Origin: Leekyejoonella antrihumi
Lineage (GTDB): Bacteria; Actinomycetota; Actinomycetes; Actinomycetales; Dermatophilaceae
Direction of reading: 5' to 3'
Assembly (NCBI RefSeq): GCF_007845645.1
Contig: NZ_VCQV01000010.1
Span: forward strand, 62,001 to 126,000
Length of the DNA: 64,000 nucleotides
Part shown: positions 1 through 9,704 of the stretch, in pieces
Layout: each line of letters starts with the position of its first letter
How positions within the stretch are numbered: the first letter of the stretch is position 1
Position numbers and translations under genes: made by a program
Notes under the pieces: model-generated
Seen by the model: only the letters and a program-made list of their open reading frames with translations
Database searches by the model: none
Told to the model about the DNA's origin: nothing

Positions 1-2844
1 CATCCCGCCGGCGGTGTGGTGCTCGGTGAGCCGGTAGGTGGTGAACACGTACGGGAAGTCCTGCGCACCGGGTGCGTCGGCGGACGGGTTCGACAGGTTG
101 TCCTTGCGCTTGAGCACCTGCCGCGTCGGGTTGGACTGCTGGGAGTACAACGGGTTGCGGATCGGGGACTCCTGCGGCTCGTAGTGCGCGGGCAGCGGAC
201 CGTCCAGCAGTCCGGTGGGCGCGAACAGCCAGCCCTTGCCGTCGGACTGCATGATGAACGGGTCATCTCCGGCGATCCCTTCCGGGCCGGCGGTTCCCGG
301 CTCCGGCCGGAAATCGGGCGCCCGATCGGCGGGGAAGTCCGGCACGTCGTGCCCGGTCCAGGAGCCGGCCTCCTCGTCCCACCACACGTACGCCTTGCGC
401 TCGCTCCACGGGCGACCCTGCGGGTCGGCAGAGGCGCGGTTGTAGAGAATCCGCCGGTTCGACGGCCACGCCCAGCCCCACTCGGGTGCCACCCAGGACT
501 GCTGTGACCCGGGTTTGCGCCGCGCGGACTGGTTCACCCCGTCCGCATACACGCCGGTGTAGATCCAGCAACCGCCGGCGGTGGAGCCGTCGTCCTTCAT
601 CTGCGTGTAGCTGGACAGCAGCGGCCCCGGAGTGCCGTCCGGCTTCACCTGCCAGCCGTTGATCTCCCGCAGCACCTTGTCCGCCGAGGGCTCGTCGGTG
701 CCGTCCTGACCGTAGTCCCAGGTCAGGTCCAGCAGCGGTCGGTCGCGGTCATCCGTGGACTCGGCCAAGCGCGCCCGGATCTTGTTGCCCAGGTGCCACA
801 TGAAGTGCAGCTCGCTACGGGCATCCTGCGGCGGGTCGACCGCCTTGTGGTGCCACTGCAGCATCCGCTGGGTCTGGGTGAACGTGCCGTCCTTCTCCAC
901 GTGGCTGGCTGCGGGCAGGAAGAACACCTCGGTGTCGATGTCCTCGGTCTTCAGCTCGCCGGAGCGGACCTCGGGGCCGTCCTTCCACCAGGTGGCCGAC
1001 TCGATGAGCTGAAAGTCCCGCACGACCAGCCACTTCAGGTGCGACATGCCCAGGCGCTGCATCCGCCCGTGCGCGGAGCCGACCGCCGGGTTCTCGCCCA
1101 TGATGAAATAGCCCTCCACCTGGTCGTCCAGCATCCGCGTCACCGTGTTGTAGGTGCCGTGGTCGCCGCTGATCTTCGGCAGGTAGGAGAAGCAGTAGTC
1201 GTTGTCACTGGTGGCGGTCTTGCCCCACCACGACTTCAGCAGGCTGGCGGTGTAGGCGCCGGCGTGCGTCCAGTAGCCCTTCTGGGTGTCGCTGGTCACG
1301 GTCTTCAGGTAGGCCGTCATGTCGGGGTGGTCGTCCACGGACGGCATCGGCAAATAGCCGGGCAGGATGTTGAACAGCGTCGGAATGTCGGTCGAGCCCT
1401 GGATGCTCGCGTGCCCGCGCAGCGCCATGATTCCGCCGCCGGGGCGGCCCATGTTGCCCAGCAGCAGCTGGATGATCGCCGCCGAGCGAATGTACTGCAC
1501 GCCCACGGCGTGCTGCGTCCAGCCGACGGAGTACACCCACGCGGTGGTCAGGTCCCGGCCGCTGTTCGCGGTGACCGCCTCGCAGACCGACAGGAAGTCC
1601 TGCGGAGAGACACCGCATACCTGCTCGACCATCTCGGGGGTGTAACGCGCAAAGTGTCGCTTGAGGACCTGAAGAACGCACCGTGGGTCCTGCAGGGTCT
1701 CGTCCCGTGTCGTCTGGGAATGGCCGTGGCCGACGGCGCCCGCGGCGCCGTGGGTGTCACCGGCGGCCCGGTCCGTGTGCGCTGACTGGTCTGCCGACGG
1801 CTTGCGAGCGTTGCCGGCCGCGGCGTACTCCTCGACTCCCTTGTAGGCCCAGCTCGCCGGGTCGTAGGTGCCGGTTTCCGGGTCGTACCCGGAGAACAGG
1901 CCGTCCAGCTCGTCGGTGTCACGGAAGTCGTCGCGCACAAGGGTCGCCGCATTGGTGTAGGCGACGACGTACTCGCGGAAGTACTTCTCCTGCTCCAGGA
2001 TGTAGCGGATGATGCCGCCGAGAAAGACGATGTCGCTGCCCGCCCGTAGCGCCACGTGCTGGTCGGCGACCGCGGAGGTACGGGTGAAGCGCGGGTCGAT
2101 GTGGATGATGCGTGCACCCTTGCGCTTGGCCTCCATCACCCACTGGAACCCGACGGGGTGGCACTCGGCCATGTTGGATCCCTGAATGACGATGCAGTCA
2201 GCGTTGCTCAGATCCTGCTGAAAGCCCGTGGCACCGCCACGACCGAAGGAGGTCCCCAAACTGGGGACGGTGGCACTGTGTCAAATACGCGCCTGATTCT
2301 CGATCTGTATCGCCCCGAGCGCGGTGAACAGCTTCTTGATGAGGTAGTTCTCCTCATTGTCCAGCGTCGCACCGCCCAGGTGCGCGAACCCGAGCGTGCG
2401 CCGCAGGATCCGGCCCTGCTCGTCGGTGTCCTGCCAGGTGCGCCGGCGGGACTCCACGACACGGTCGGCGATCATGTCAGTTGCGGTGTCCAGGTCGAGG
2501 TGCTCCCACTCGGTGGAGTGCGGCCGTCGGTAGAGGACTGTGGTCTGCCGGGTGGGGGAGTTGACCAGTTGCTCACTGGCGGACCCTTTGGGGCACAGCC
2601 GACCCCGAGAGATTGGCGAGTCCGGGTCGCCCTCGATCTGGATGACCTTGCCATCCTTGGCATAGACCTTCTGGCCGCAGCCGACGGCACAGTACGGGCA
2701 CACGGACTGCACAACCTTGTCGGCGGTGCGCGTGCGCGCGGTCCAGTCCTCGCCCGACTTGGCCGCGGCGCCCCGGCCGAGCCGGTCGGACCCGGTGACC
2801 TGTCGTAGCACCGGCCAAGAAAGAAAAGTCTTGCCAGCGCTCAT
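1..2844 (-). CDS. fdhA: Formate dehydrogenase alpha subunit, selenocysteine-containing (3' end beyond window)
   Basis: Molybdopterin oxidoreductase oxidising formate to CO2. The N-terminus has a [4Fe-4S] motif (CPYCAVGCGQ, C49/C52/C56, then C84 in GRLCPKG). The frame then meets TGA at 2283-2281 (residue 188) and continues without a stop to base 1. The residues after it (HSATVPSLGTSFGRGG…) match what follows Sec in FdnG/FdhF-type enzymes, so TGA is read as selenocysteine, not as a stop. Further on NADCIVIQGSNMAE and HPVGFQW are typical of the family. I chose ATG 2844, six bases after GGAGG; ATG 2847 and 2877 are in-frame alternatives. No Tat signal is visible. Electron-transfer subunits would lie beyond the left edge. 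Confidence 0.93.
2252..2283 (-). promoter_or_regulatory. Selenocysteine UGA codon and SECIS-like hairpin
   Basis: On the minus strand the UGA (2283-2281) is followed after 12 nt by a perfect 6-bp stem, GTCCCC-AGTTT-GGGGAC (2268-2252), with a G-U in the loop. The spacing and loop resemble the E. coli fdhF/fdnG SECIS elements bound by SelB. A lower GCCAC/GTGGC pairing is also possible. SelA, SelB, SelD and tRNA-Sec are not in this window and must be encoded elsewhere. Confidence 0.85.
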
Positions 2845-3057
2845 CATTCGCCTCCACGACGGTCGGTCACCAGACATCTCACTGCGTCACGCGCCACGCA
2901 CATTTGACCATACCAACCCCCGCCGGGATCCGGGCCCGTTATGGCCCACTGTTTCGCCACCGTGCGACCAGCGGTTCCGAGTTTTGAATGCGGCGGCTAC
3001 GTTGGACGAGCGGTGCCTACCCGGCCGCCCAATGACGGTGTTGAAGGAGTCGACCTG

Positions 3058-3768
3058 GTGAGCGCACGGTTCGAGGAGCTTGCCTGGAGTCAGACCCCAC
3101 GCGGCACGATCAGTCTGCGCCGACGGTTGGAGCCGACGCTCAAGGTCGACGTCTATGAGGTGAAGCTCGATGATGAGTTCCTGATGTCGAGCCTGTTCAC
3201 CGTCGCCGAGATCGAGCTGGCCCGACTCGGCCTCGCCCAGGCACCCGGCACGGAGCTGGACGTCGTGGTCGGCGGCCTGGGACTCGGCTACACGGCCCGG
3301 GCCGCGCTCGAAGATCCCCGGGTGCGTTCGATGGTCGTCGTCGACGCGATGGCCGAGGTGATCGACTGGCACGAGCGGGAGCTGCTGCCCGGTGCCGCCG
3401 AGCTCGTGCAGGACCCGCGCACCCGGCTCGTGCTCGATGACTTCTTCGCGGTGGCCGCCTCCGACGGCGGCTTCGACCCGGACTCGCCGGGCCGCCGCTT
3501 CGACGCCGTCCTGCTCGACATCGACCACACGCCGCGGCACGTGCTGCACCCCAGCCACGCCACGTTCTACAGCGTCGACGGTCTTCGCCGGCTGAAGGGG
3601 CATCTGCGCCCAGGTGGCGTCTTCGCCCTCTGGTCCGATGACCCACCGGACGACGACTTCAACGCCCTACTGACGCAGGTCTTCGAGCACTCGGAGACCC
3701 AGATCGTCACCTTCGCGAACTTCCTCACCGGCGGTGAGTCGACCAACACGGTGTACGTTGCGCACTGA
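3058..3768 (+). CDS. Spermidine synthase-like SAM-binding protein
   Basis: 236-aa protein with a Rossmann methyltransferase/aminopropyltransferase fold. The segment VVVGGLGLGYTARAAL is the cofactor-binding glycine loop, followed by VVVDAM and a later FDAVLLDIDHTP motif typical of polyamine aminopropyltransferase-like proteins. No N-terminal beta-barrel domain of true SpeE is evident, so the substrate cannot be assigned. GTG 3058 follows a good GAAGGAG Shine–Dalgarno (3043-3049); an ATG at 2941 in the same frame lacks one. The gene is divergent from fdhA and stands alone. Confidence 0.72.
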   Translation: MSARFEELAWSQTPRGTISLRRRLEPTLKVDVYEVKLDDEFLMSSLFTVAEIELARLGLAQAPGTELDVVVGGLGLGYTARAALEDPRVRSMVVVDAMAEVIDWHERELLPGAAELVQDPRTRLVLDDFFAVAASDGGFDPDSPGRRFDAVLLDIDHTPRHVLHPSHATFYSVDGLRRLKGHLRPGGVFALWSDDPPDDDFNALLTQVFEHSETQIVTFANFLTGGESTNTVYVAH

Positions 3769-3799
3769 CCCATTGTCCTGGGCAGGCTGAGGTCGGCGG

Positions 3800-5521
3800 T
3801 CAGTCCAGGCGCGGGGTTCGCGGTGGTTCGGTGCGACGCGACCCGCTCGCCTCGAAGGCGGCGGCGAGGCGGAGCAGCCCGGCATCCGCATACGCGCGGC
3901 CGGCGAAGGTGAGCCCCACCGGCATTCGGGTGTCCGCCATGGTGCCCATGGGCACGGTGACCGTCGGGATGCCGAGATGCCGCGGCACCAGGTTGCCGTT
4001 GGCCACCCACACACCATTGCGCCAGCCGAGCTCGGCCGAGGCCGGGTTCACGTCCATGTCGGCCGGTCCCACATCGGCCAGCGCCGGAAACACGACCGCG
4101 TCCAGTCCCAGCCCGTCCATCCACTCCTCCAGGTCGACCCGCCGCGTCTCCTCCAACCCGCGCAGTCCCTCCTCCAGGTGCGGGATGTCGGTGAACGACG
4201 ACAGGGGGTGGGCCCGCACGTGTTCGGGGTAGGTGTTGATGTCGTCGTCGAACCCATCCGTGCGGTCCGGCAGCGCGCCCGGCGCGTTCACCCAGACGCG
4301 GGAACCGTCGACGTCCGCGAGCCGGTTCAGCTGGGGGTCGTCGTTCATCCGCAGGAAGTCGTCCCACGACCAGGCCGACAGGTCGAGGATCTCCCGGTCG
4401 AGATACGCCTTGCTCACCAGCCCCCGGGTGAAGATCGTCGGTGCACCTGGCCGGTCGCCCTCATAGTTGGTCACCGCCGGGAAGTCGACCTCGACAACCG
4501 TGGCGCCTGCCGCCTCAAGATCCTTCCGGGCCGCCTCCCAGAGGGCCACCACCGACGCGCGGGTGTCGACCCGCTGACCGGTCGCTCCACCGATGCCCGG
4601 GTGCTCGCCGGTGCCGGCCTGCGGGTCAGCGTTGACATACATCCGCGGCACGCCGAACCTCTTACCGGCCAGCGCAGCCCGGCTCGCGTCGACACCGGTC
4701 GCTGCCAGCTCCTGGAACGAGTCCGGGCGCACAGTGGTGACATCGGGCAGCGTGATCCACGGCTGCGCGCGCCAGAAGTCTCCGCGGGTGTCCGAGTCGG
4801 CGACGACGAGCACCTCCAAGAGCTCGAGCATGTCGGCCATCGTGCGCGTGTGCGGCACCACGACGTCCATCGTGGGGACGAGGGGCCAGTTGCCGCGCGT
4901 CGAGATCACTCCGCGGGACGGTGTGTAGGCGCACAGTCCGTTGTTCGACGCCGGGGCGCGGCCGCTGGACCAGGTCTCCTCACCCAGCCCGAACGCAGCG
5001 AAGCTCGCCGCGGTCGCCGTGCCGGAGCCGTTGGACGACCCCGAGCCGAACGCCGACGTCAGGTAGTGCTCGTTGTAGGGGCTCTCCGCGCGTCCGTACA
5101 CCCCGCGCTGCATCCCGCCGTTGGCCATCGGGGGCATGTTCGTCAGCCCGAGCAGGATCGCCCCACCGGCCCGCAATCGCTCGATCGCGAACGCGTCCCG
5201 TTGAGCCACCAGGTGCTCGAACGCGTGCGAGCCGGCGGCCGCGGTCAGGCCACGGGCGAGATAACTGTCCTTGGCCGTATACGGAATGCCATCAAGCGGG
5301 CCGAGCACTTCGCCGCGCGCGCGGCGCTCGTCGCTGGTCAGCGCCTCCTCGCGGGCATGTTCGTTCATGACCACCATGGCATTGAGCCGGGGACCGGAGC
5401 GGTCGTAGGCGTCCATCCGTGCGTGATAGGCGTCGACCAGCTGCGCACTGGTGACCCGACCCGATTCGAGGGCGTCGCGCAGCTCGCTGATGGTGGCCTC
5501 GACGACATCGAACGGACTCAT
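3800..5521 (-). CDS. Amidase signature family enzyme
   Basis: 573-aa amidase-signature hydrolase. It carries the Lys–cisSer–Ser arrangement: K84 in YTAKDSYL, S162 in the Ser/Gly-rich loop GSGSSNGSG and S186 in TWSSGRAPAS, about 24 residues apart as in FAAH-type enzymes. The region GLTNMPPMANGGMQRG is strongly conserved in actinobacterial members. The physiological amide substrate cannot be deduced. ATG 5521 follows GGGAGATGAG; the frame is open further upstream to 5872 but without family-like sequence. Convergent with the spermidine-synthase-like gene and divergent from the TIGR02206-type gene. Confidence 0.88.
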   Translation of the reverse strand: MSPFDVVEATISELRDALESGRVTSAQLVDAYHARMDAYDRSGPRLNAMVVMNEHAREEALTSDERRARGEVLGPLDGIPYTAKDSYLARGLTAAAGSHAFEHLVAQRDAFAIERLRAGGAILLGLTNMPPMANGGMQRGVYGRAESPYNEHYLTSAFGSGSSNGSGTATAASFAAFGLGEETWSSGRAPASNNGLCAYTPSRGVISTRGNWPLVPTMDVVVPHTRTMADMLELLEVLVVADSDTRGDFWRAQPWITLPDVTTVRPDSFQELAATGVDASRAALAGKRFGVPRMYVNADPQAGTGEHPGIGGATGQRVDTRASVVALWEAARKDLEAAGATVVEVDFPAVTNYEGDRPGAPTIFTRGLVSKAYLDREILDLSAWSWDDFLRMNDDPQLNRLADVDGSRVWVNAPGALPDRTDGFDDDINTYPEHVRAHPLSSFTDIPHLEEGLRGLEETRRVDLEEWMDGLGLDAVVFPALADVGPADMDVNPASAELGWRNGVWVANGNLVPRHLGIPTVTVPMGTMADTRMPVGLTFAGRAYADAGLLRLAAAFEASGSRRTEPPRTPRLD

Positions 5522-5646
5522 CGGCTCATCTCCCGGGGATTGGATCGTGCAGCAGCGCAGGTCGGTGATGGCCTGCGGTTGCACGGCAGTGGACGGGCCG
5601 AGTTTAGCCCGATCAGGGCTACCGCTGCCGGTGGAACAATGACGGC

Positions 5647-6380
5647 ATGCCTCCGATGGTGGCCCACCGACTCGTGGTGTTCGGGCCACAGCACCTCCTG
5701 GTGCTGGGGATCTTCGCGACCGGATGCATTCTGGTCTTCGTCCTTGGCGACCGGCTTCGCACTCGTCCTGGCACTCGTCGATGGTGAACCGGGTTGCCGG
5801 GACCTTGATCATCGTGACCTGTGCGCCGATCGAGCTGGTCGATCTGATCATCGGTGTGCAGCACCCGCGCACATCGCTCCCGCTGCAGATCTGTGACGTC
5901 GCGTGGTTGATCGCCGGAATCGCCCTGTTGACGCGTGGAGCACGCCGGTCGGCACTCCACTACTACTGGGGGCTGACCTTGTCCCTGCAGGGAGTGCTCA
6001 CACCGGACCTCGACCACGTCTTGCTCGATCCACAGTTCTTCGGGTTCTGGCTGCGGCACCTCCTGCCGGTCTGGGCGGCGGTCTACCTCGTCGGAGCGCG
6101 GATCGGCCCGTCCTGGCGGGACTACCGCTTCGTGGTCGCGGTGACGGCGGTATGGGCGGCCGTGATGATGAGTCTCAACACCCCCTTCGGCAGCAACTAT
6201 GGCTACCTCAACGGCAAGCCGGCGACCCACTCTGTGCTGGACCTACTCGGCCCATGGCCGTGGTATGTGCTCGTGGAGGTCGCACTTGTCGCAGCCGTAT
6301 GGGCGCTCATCACCTGGCCGTGGATCCGAATACGAGTCACGGACCCGAAACGGCATGCAACGACGGTCCCACTTTTGTGA
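5647..6380 (+). pseudogene. TIGR02206-type (YwaF-like) membrane protein gene split by a frameshift
   Basis: The reading frame from ATG 5647 gives MPPMVAHRLVVFGPQHLL, a first membrane segment (LGIFATGCILVFVLG), and stops at TGA 5785-5787. The remainder continues in another frame from ATG 5781 (VNRVAGTLIIVTCAPIELVDLI…), with about five more hydrophobic segments, to TGA 6380. Joined, the two parts give about 245 aa, close to the usual length of this integral membrane family (function unknown). The halves overlap as ATGGTGA. Options are a real one-base deletion, a sequence error, or two coupled peptides; the first two are more likely because the family is normally one chain. Confidence 0.7.
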
Positions 6381-6386
6381 GGAGTT

Positions 6387-6400
6387 GGTAAGCGTTTACC
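6387..6400. promoter_or_regulatory. LacI-family-type operator upstream of PL8 lyase
   Basis: GGTAAGCGTTTACC is a near-perfect palindrome with the central CG typical of LacI/GalR-family operators. It lies about 95 bp before the lyase ATG, in the gap after the TIGR02206-type gene. A sugar-responsive repressor is inferred; no lacI-type gene is in the window. Confidence 0.6.
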
Positions 6401-6414
6401 CAATTCTATTGGGT
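6398..6414. promoter_or_regulatory. Perfect inverted repeat beside the LacI-type site
   Basis: ACCCAAT-TCT-ATTGGGT has 7-bp arms and a 3-bp spacer and overlaps the right end of the GGTAAGCGTTTACC operator. It could be a second repressor site or a weak transcript end. It is too AT-rich and tight-looped for a typical terminator. Confidence 0.45.
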
Positions 6415-6493
6415 GTCGCCGATTCGTCATTGAATGGTTCTGCAGCACAGCGGTTTACTTCCAATCCCGGTCGCTCCTCAGGAAGAAGACTCA

Positions 6494-9400
6494 ATGCCAC
6501 TCGCGTCCCACGACTTCAGTCGTCGCACTCTCCTGACGGTAGCCGCTGCAGGTGCGGCGACCGTTGCTCTGCTACCACGTGCGAGTGCGGCGCCCCCCGC
6601 GAGCCCGCTGACGGGCGCGGCGCCGACCTCGTCGACCATGCCCGAGCTGGAGGCCCGGGCCCTGGCCCTCAAACCTCCGGTGTTCCTGCTGGAGACTGCG
6701 GTGCCCAGGCAGTTCAGCACCTCGCACGGTGCGACGATGAGTATCAGCAGCACCGTGGCCCACACCGGCAGCTCGAGCCTGCAATGGGACTACACGGCAC
6801 GATCCGTCCTTGAGGTCAGCGCGCCTCTGCTGGCCGCCGGTCCCTCCGGCGGGGACTCGTCCACTCTGGGGTTCTGGATCTACCAGTCCGAGGGATCATC
6901 GAGCACGATGCGCATCGAGGCGGGACGCGGTTCACACACCGACGTCTGGTGCGACATGGGTCTGGACTTCACCGGATGGCGCACGGCATGGATCAGGTAT
7001 GAGGACATGAAGGGAAAGCTGCGCGCAGACCTGGACACGTTGCGCTTCATCGCCCCGCCCTCGGCCGGCACGATGTACCTGGACTACCTCATCGTCAACC
7101 AGCCGCTGCAGTCGAGCCTGCCGACGCCGGACCGGCAGGTACCGTTCGTCGATCCCGAAGTCTCCACCGGAGACAACGAGCACTGGCTGGACCTGCTGTG
7201 GTTCTCGCAGCAGGATGCCAGGCCGTTGGCGATACCGACTCCGACCGCGGCCCAGCTGGCCGACCTGGCCACGATCGAGCAGGCATACACCAGAGCCGTG
7301 GGCGGCAAGGTGACGGTGACCACTGCGTCGGTGGTCGCGATCGCGGCGGCCATCGACAGGATGGGGGTACCTGCGGCCGGAGTTCTGGGTAGCGGCACAC
7401 CGCTCGTGGGCTACCAGAACTCCATCGACCCGCCGGCGATAGCGGCCGACCTGGCACAGCTCGCGCCAACCACTGCGTTGAAGACCTATACCGACGAGAT
7501 GTTCACCGTTGCCGAGGCCTACGCCTCGACCACTGACACAACCCTGCAGGGTCAGCTCGGCGGCCTGTACCTGCGGCTGCTCGACTTCTTGTATGACCAG
7601 GGATGGACCGACGGCAGCGCTCAAGGCACGATCCACCACCTGGGCTACCAAGCACGGGGGTTCTACAAGTCAACGTGGCTGATGCGCAGTTTCCTGGCGG
7701 CCCAGGGCCGACTCGACGACGTGCGTGCGACGCTCGCCTGGATGGTGGGCATCGGCCGAACGCGCGAGTCGACAAGGGATGTGAAACGGTTCTACAACGG
7801 CATCATGGACATCTTCAACACGACGCTGGTCGGGATGCTGGGCAGTGCGCTGCTGTGCGACAGCGACGCGGAGAAGGTTGCCAGGGTGGCACTGGTGACG
7901 CAGTGGATCAATAACGGGACGAAGTTCTCGGCCGGTACCGAGGGCGGGTTCAAGCCGGATCTGGCGACCTTCCACCACATGGGTCATTACCCGGACTATT
8001 CCGTCGACGGTTTCTCTGGCGGGTCGCCGGCGCTGCTGGTGCTGTCGGGGACGAGCTTCGCGGTCTCCCAGGAGACGCATCAGCGGTGGAGGGATGCCCT
8101 GCTGGCGATGCGGTTCTACGCCAATGAGGTCAATTGGCCACTCGCCCTGACCGGTCGGCACCCCACGGGTGTGACTGGCCTGGCCCTCAACCCGTACCAG
8201 ACGATGACTCAGCTGGGCAGTCCGGACGGCACGAAGGCGCTGGACCCGGTGATGGGTGCGGCGTTCCTGCGGCTGATGCCAGCATTCAAGGAATACTCAG
8301 CGCAGCGGAACCTGGCCAAGGCGCTGGCAGCGCAGGGGGTGATCGCTGAGGCATCTCCGACCGGTTCTCAGGTGATGAACCACTCGGCGCTGGTCTCGCA
8401 TCGGCGGGACAACTGGCTGGTCTCGGTGCGTGGGCACAACCGCTACCTGTGGTCGACCGAGATCTACGCGGGCAGCAACGACTTCGGGCGATACGTGACC
8501 TATGGTCACGTGCAGGTGATGGCCGGGGGAGACCCGGTAAGCAACCTGGGCTCGGGATTCAACCAGCCCGGGTGGGACTGGAACCGGTACCCGGGCACCA
8601 CGACGATCCACCTGCCTTACGACCAGCTGATCGCCAACCTGTCTGCGACGGGACAGGAGATGCTGCTGACCGATCAGCGCCTCGGCGGTGCGGGGTCGAT
8701 CGGTGGGCAGAACGGCGCGTTCTTGATGTCGTTGCACGAGAACGCGGAGTACAACGGGTCGTTCTACGCCCGCAAGTCGGTGTTCCTCTTCGACAACCGG
8801 GTCATCCTCCTGGGCGAGGGCATCGTGAACAACGACCGGTCGAATCACACCGAGACCACACTGTTCCAGTGCTACCTGGCCGACACCAGTGTGCCGACGG
8901 TGGACTCGCGCAACGGGTCGATCACTACCCTGCCGTACAGCAACGCGAGCAAGACCCGCAGCGCGGTCTGGCTGATCGACCCGCAGAGCAATGGGTACTA
9001 CGTGCCCAAGGGTCAGCAGCTGGTGGTCTCTCGCGCGGTGCAGACCGCCCCGGACCAGGGCAACACCACCACGGCCTCGCAGCCGTACGCGACCGCGGTG
9101 CTGGATCACGGGACCAAACCGCGCGGAGGCTCCTACGAGTACGCGCTGGTGGTCGGGGCGACGGCGGAGACGATGACGACGTTCGCGGCGGACATGCAGG
9201 ATCCGTCCACGGCCCCGTATACGGTGCTGCGGCACGACACCACCGCCCACGTGGTCAGTGACCGGGCCACCGGGATCACCGGGTGCGCGGTCTTCGAGCG
9301 ATCGCACCGGCTGACTGATGGGCTGGTGCGGGCGGTCGACACTCCCTCGGTCGTGCTCGTGCAGCCGACCTCGAACGGGCTGGCCCTGTCGGTCACCGAC

Positions 9401-9631
9401 CCGGACCTGCGGTTCTACACCGGCCCGGACAAGTCCGCACCCACCGCCTCACCGTACGACGTGCCATGGCGAGACTCGCCCGGTCAGGGCAGCACAATCA
9501 CCGTGGAGCTGGAGGGCGGGTGGACCTGTGCCACCCAGGGTGTCACCACCCGGGCCGGCCACGGCACCACGTCGGTCACCGTCCAGTGCGCCGACGGCCT
9601 ACCCACCGAGCTGAACCTGACGAAGGCCTGA
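6494..9631 (+). CDS. Polysaccharide lyase family 8, chondroitin ABC lyase-like, Tat-exported
   Basis: 1045-aa secreted lyase that should cleave glycosaminoglycans such as chondroitin/dermatan sulfate or hyaluronan by beta-elimination. The N-terminus is a Tat signal (SRRTLL, hydrophobic stretch, then SAAPP). An N-terminal beta-sandwich lyase domain, alpha/alpha toroid and C-terminal super-sandwich follow. By recall alignment with Proteus chondroitinase ABC I the catalytic set is present: H495 and Y502 (HMGHYPDY), R555 (LTGRHP), E656 (WSTEIY). The match is especially close around GWDWNRYPGTTTIHLP. ATG 6494 follows AGGAAG at 8 nt; in-frame ATG 6434 would put 20 residues before the signal. No sulfatase or unsaturated glucuronyl hydrolase lies nearby, so exact substrate is open. 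Confidence 0.88.
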   Translation: MPLASHDFSRRTLLTVAAAGAATVALLPRASAAPPASPLTGAAPTSSTMPELEARALALKPPVFLLETAVPRQFSTSHGATMSISSTVAHTGSSSLQWDYTARSVLEVSAPLLAAGPSGGDSSTLGFWIYQSEGSSSTMRIEAGRGSHTDVWCDMGLDFTGWRTAWIRYEDMKGKLRADLDTLRFIAPPSAGTMYLDYLIVNQPLQSSLPTPDRQVPFVDPEVSTGDNEHWLDLLWFSQQDARPLAIPTPTAAQLADLATIEQAYTRAVGGKVTVTTASVVAIAAAIDRMGVPAAGVLGSGTPLVGYQNSIDPPAIAADLAQLAPTTALKTYTDEMFTVAEAYASTTDTTLQGQLGGLYLRLLDFLYDQGWTDGSAQGTIHHLGYQARGFYKSTWLMRSFLAAQGRLDDVRATLAWMVGIGRTRESTRDVKRFYNGIMDIFNTTLVGMLGSALLCDSDAEKVARVALVTQWINNGTKFSAGTEGGFKPDLATFHHMGHYPDYSVDGFSGGSPALLVLSGTSFAVSQETHQRWRDALLAMRFYANEVNWPLALTGRHPTGVTGLALNPYQTMTQLGSPDGTKALDPVMGAAFLRLMPAFKEYSAQRNLAKALAAQGVIAEASPTGSQVMNHSALVSHRRDNWLVSVRGHNRYLWSTEIYAGSNDFGRYVTYGHVQVMAGGDPVSNLGSGFNQPGWDWNRYPGTTTIHLPYDQLIANLSATGQEMLLTDQRLGGAGSIGGQNGAFLMSLHENAEYNGSFYARKSVFLFDNRVILLGEGIVNNDRSNHTETTLFQCYLADTSVPTVDSRNGSITTLPYSNASKTRSAVWLIDPQSNGYYVPKGQQLVVSRAVQTAPDQGNTTTASQPYATAVLDHGTKPRGGSYEYALVVGATAETMTTFAADMQDPSTAPYTVLRHDTTAHVVSDRATGITGCAVFERSHRLTDGLVRAVDTPSVVLVQPTSNGLALSVTDPDLRFYTGPDKSAPTASPYDVPWRDSPGQGSTITVELEGGWTCATQGVTTRAGHGTTSVTVQCADGLPTELNLTKA

Positions 9632-9704
9632 CCCGCCTGCTGCCCGTCGTTGTGGAGCTGTGCCACGATGTGTCGAGATGGTCCGTCGAGCAGAAGGATG
9701 ACCG

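Noticed and set aside
2281-2283. Stop codon making fdhA a pseudogene
   Set aside because: It is TGA at the exact Sec position, with conserved sequence and a hairpin after it.
3977-5896. 639-codon open frame on the plus strand over the amidase
   Set aside because: His/Arg/Val-rich antisense frame without domains; the amidase catalytic motifs are clear.
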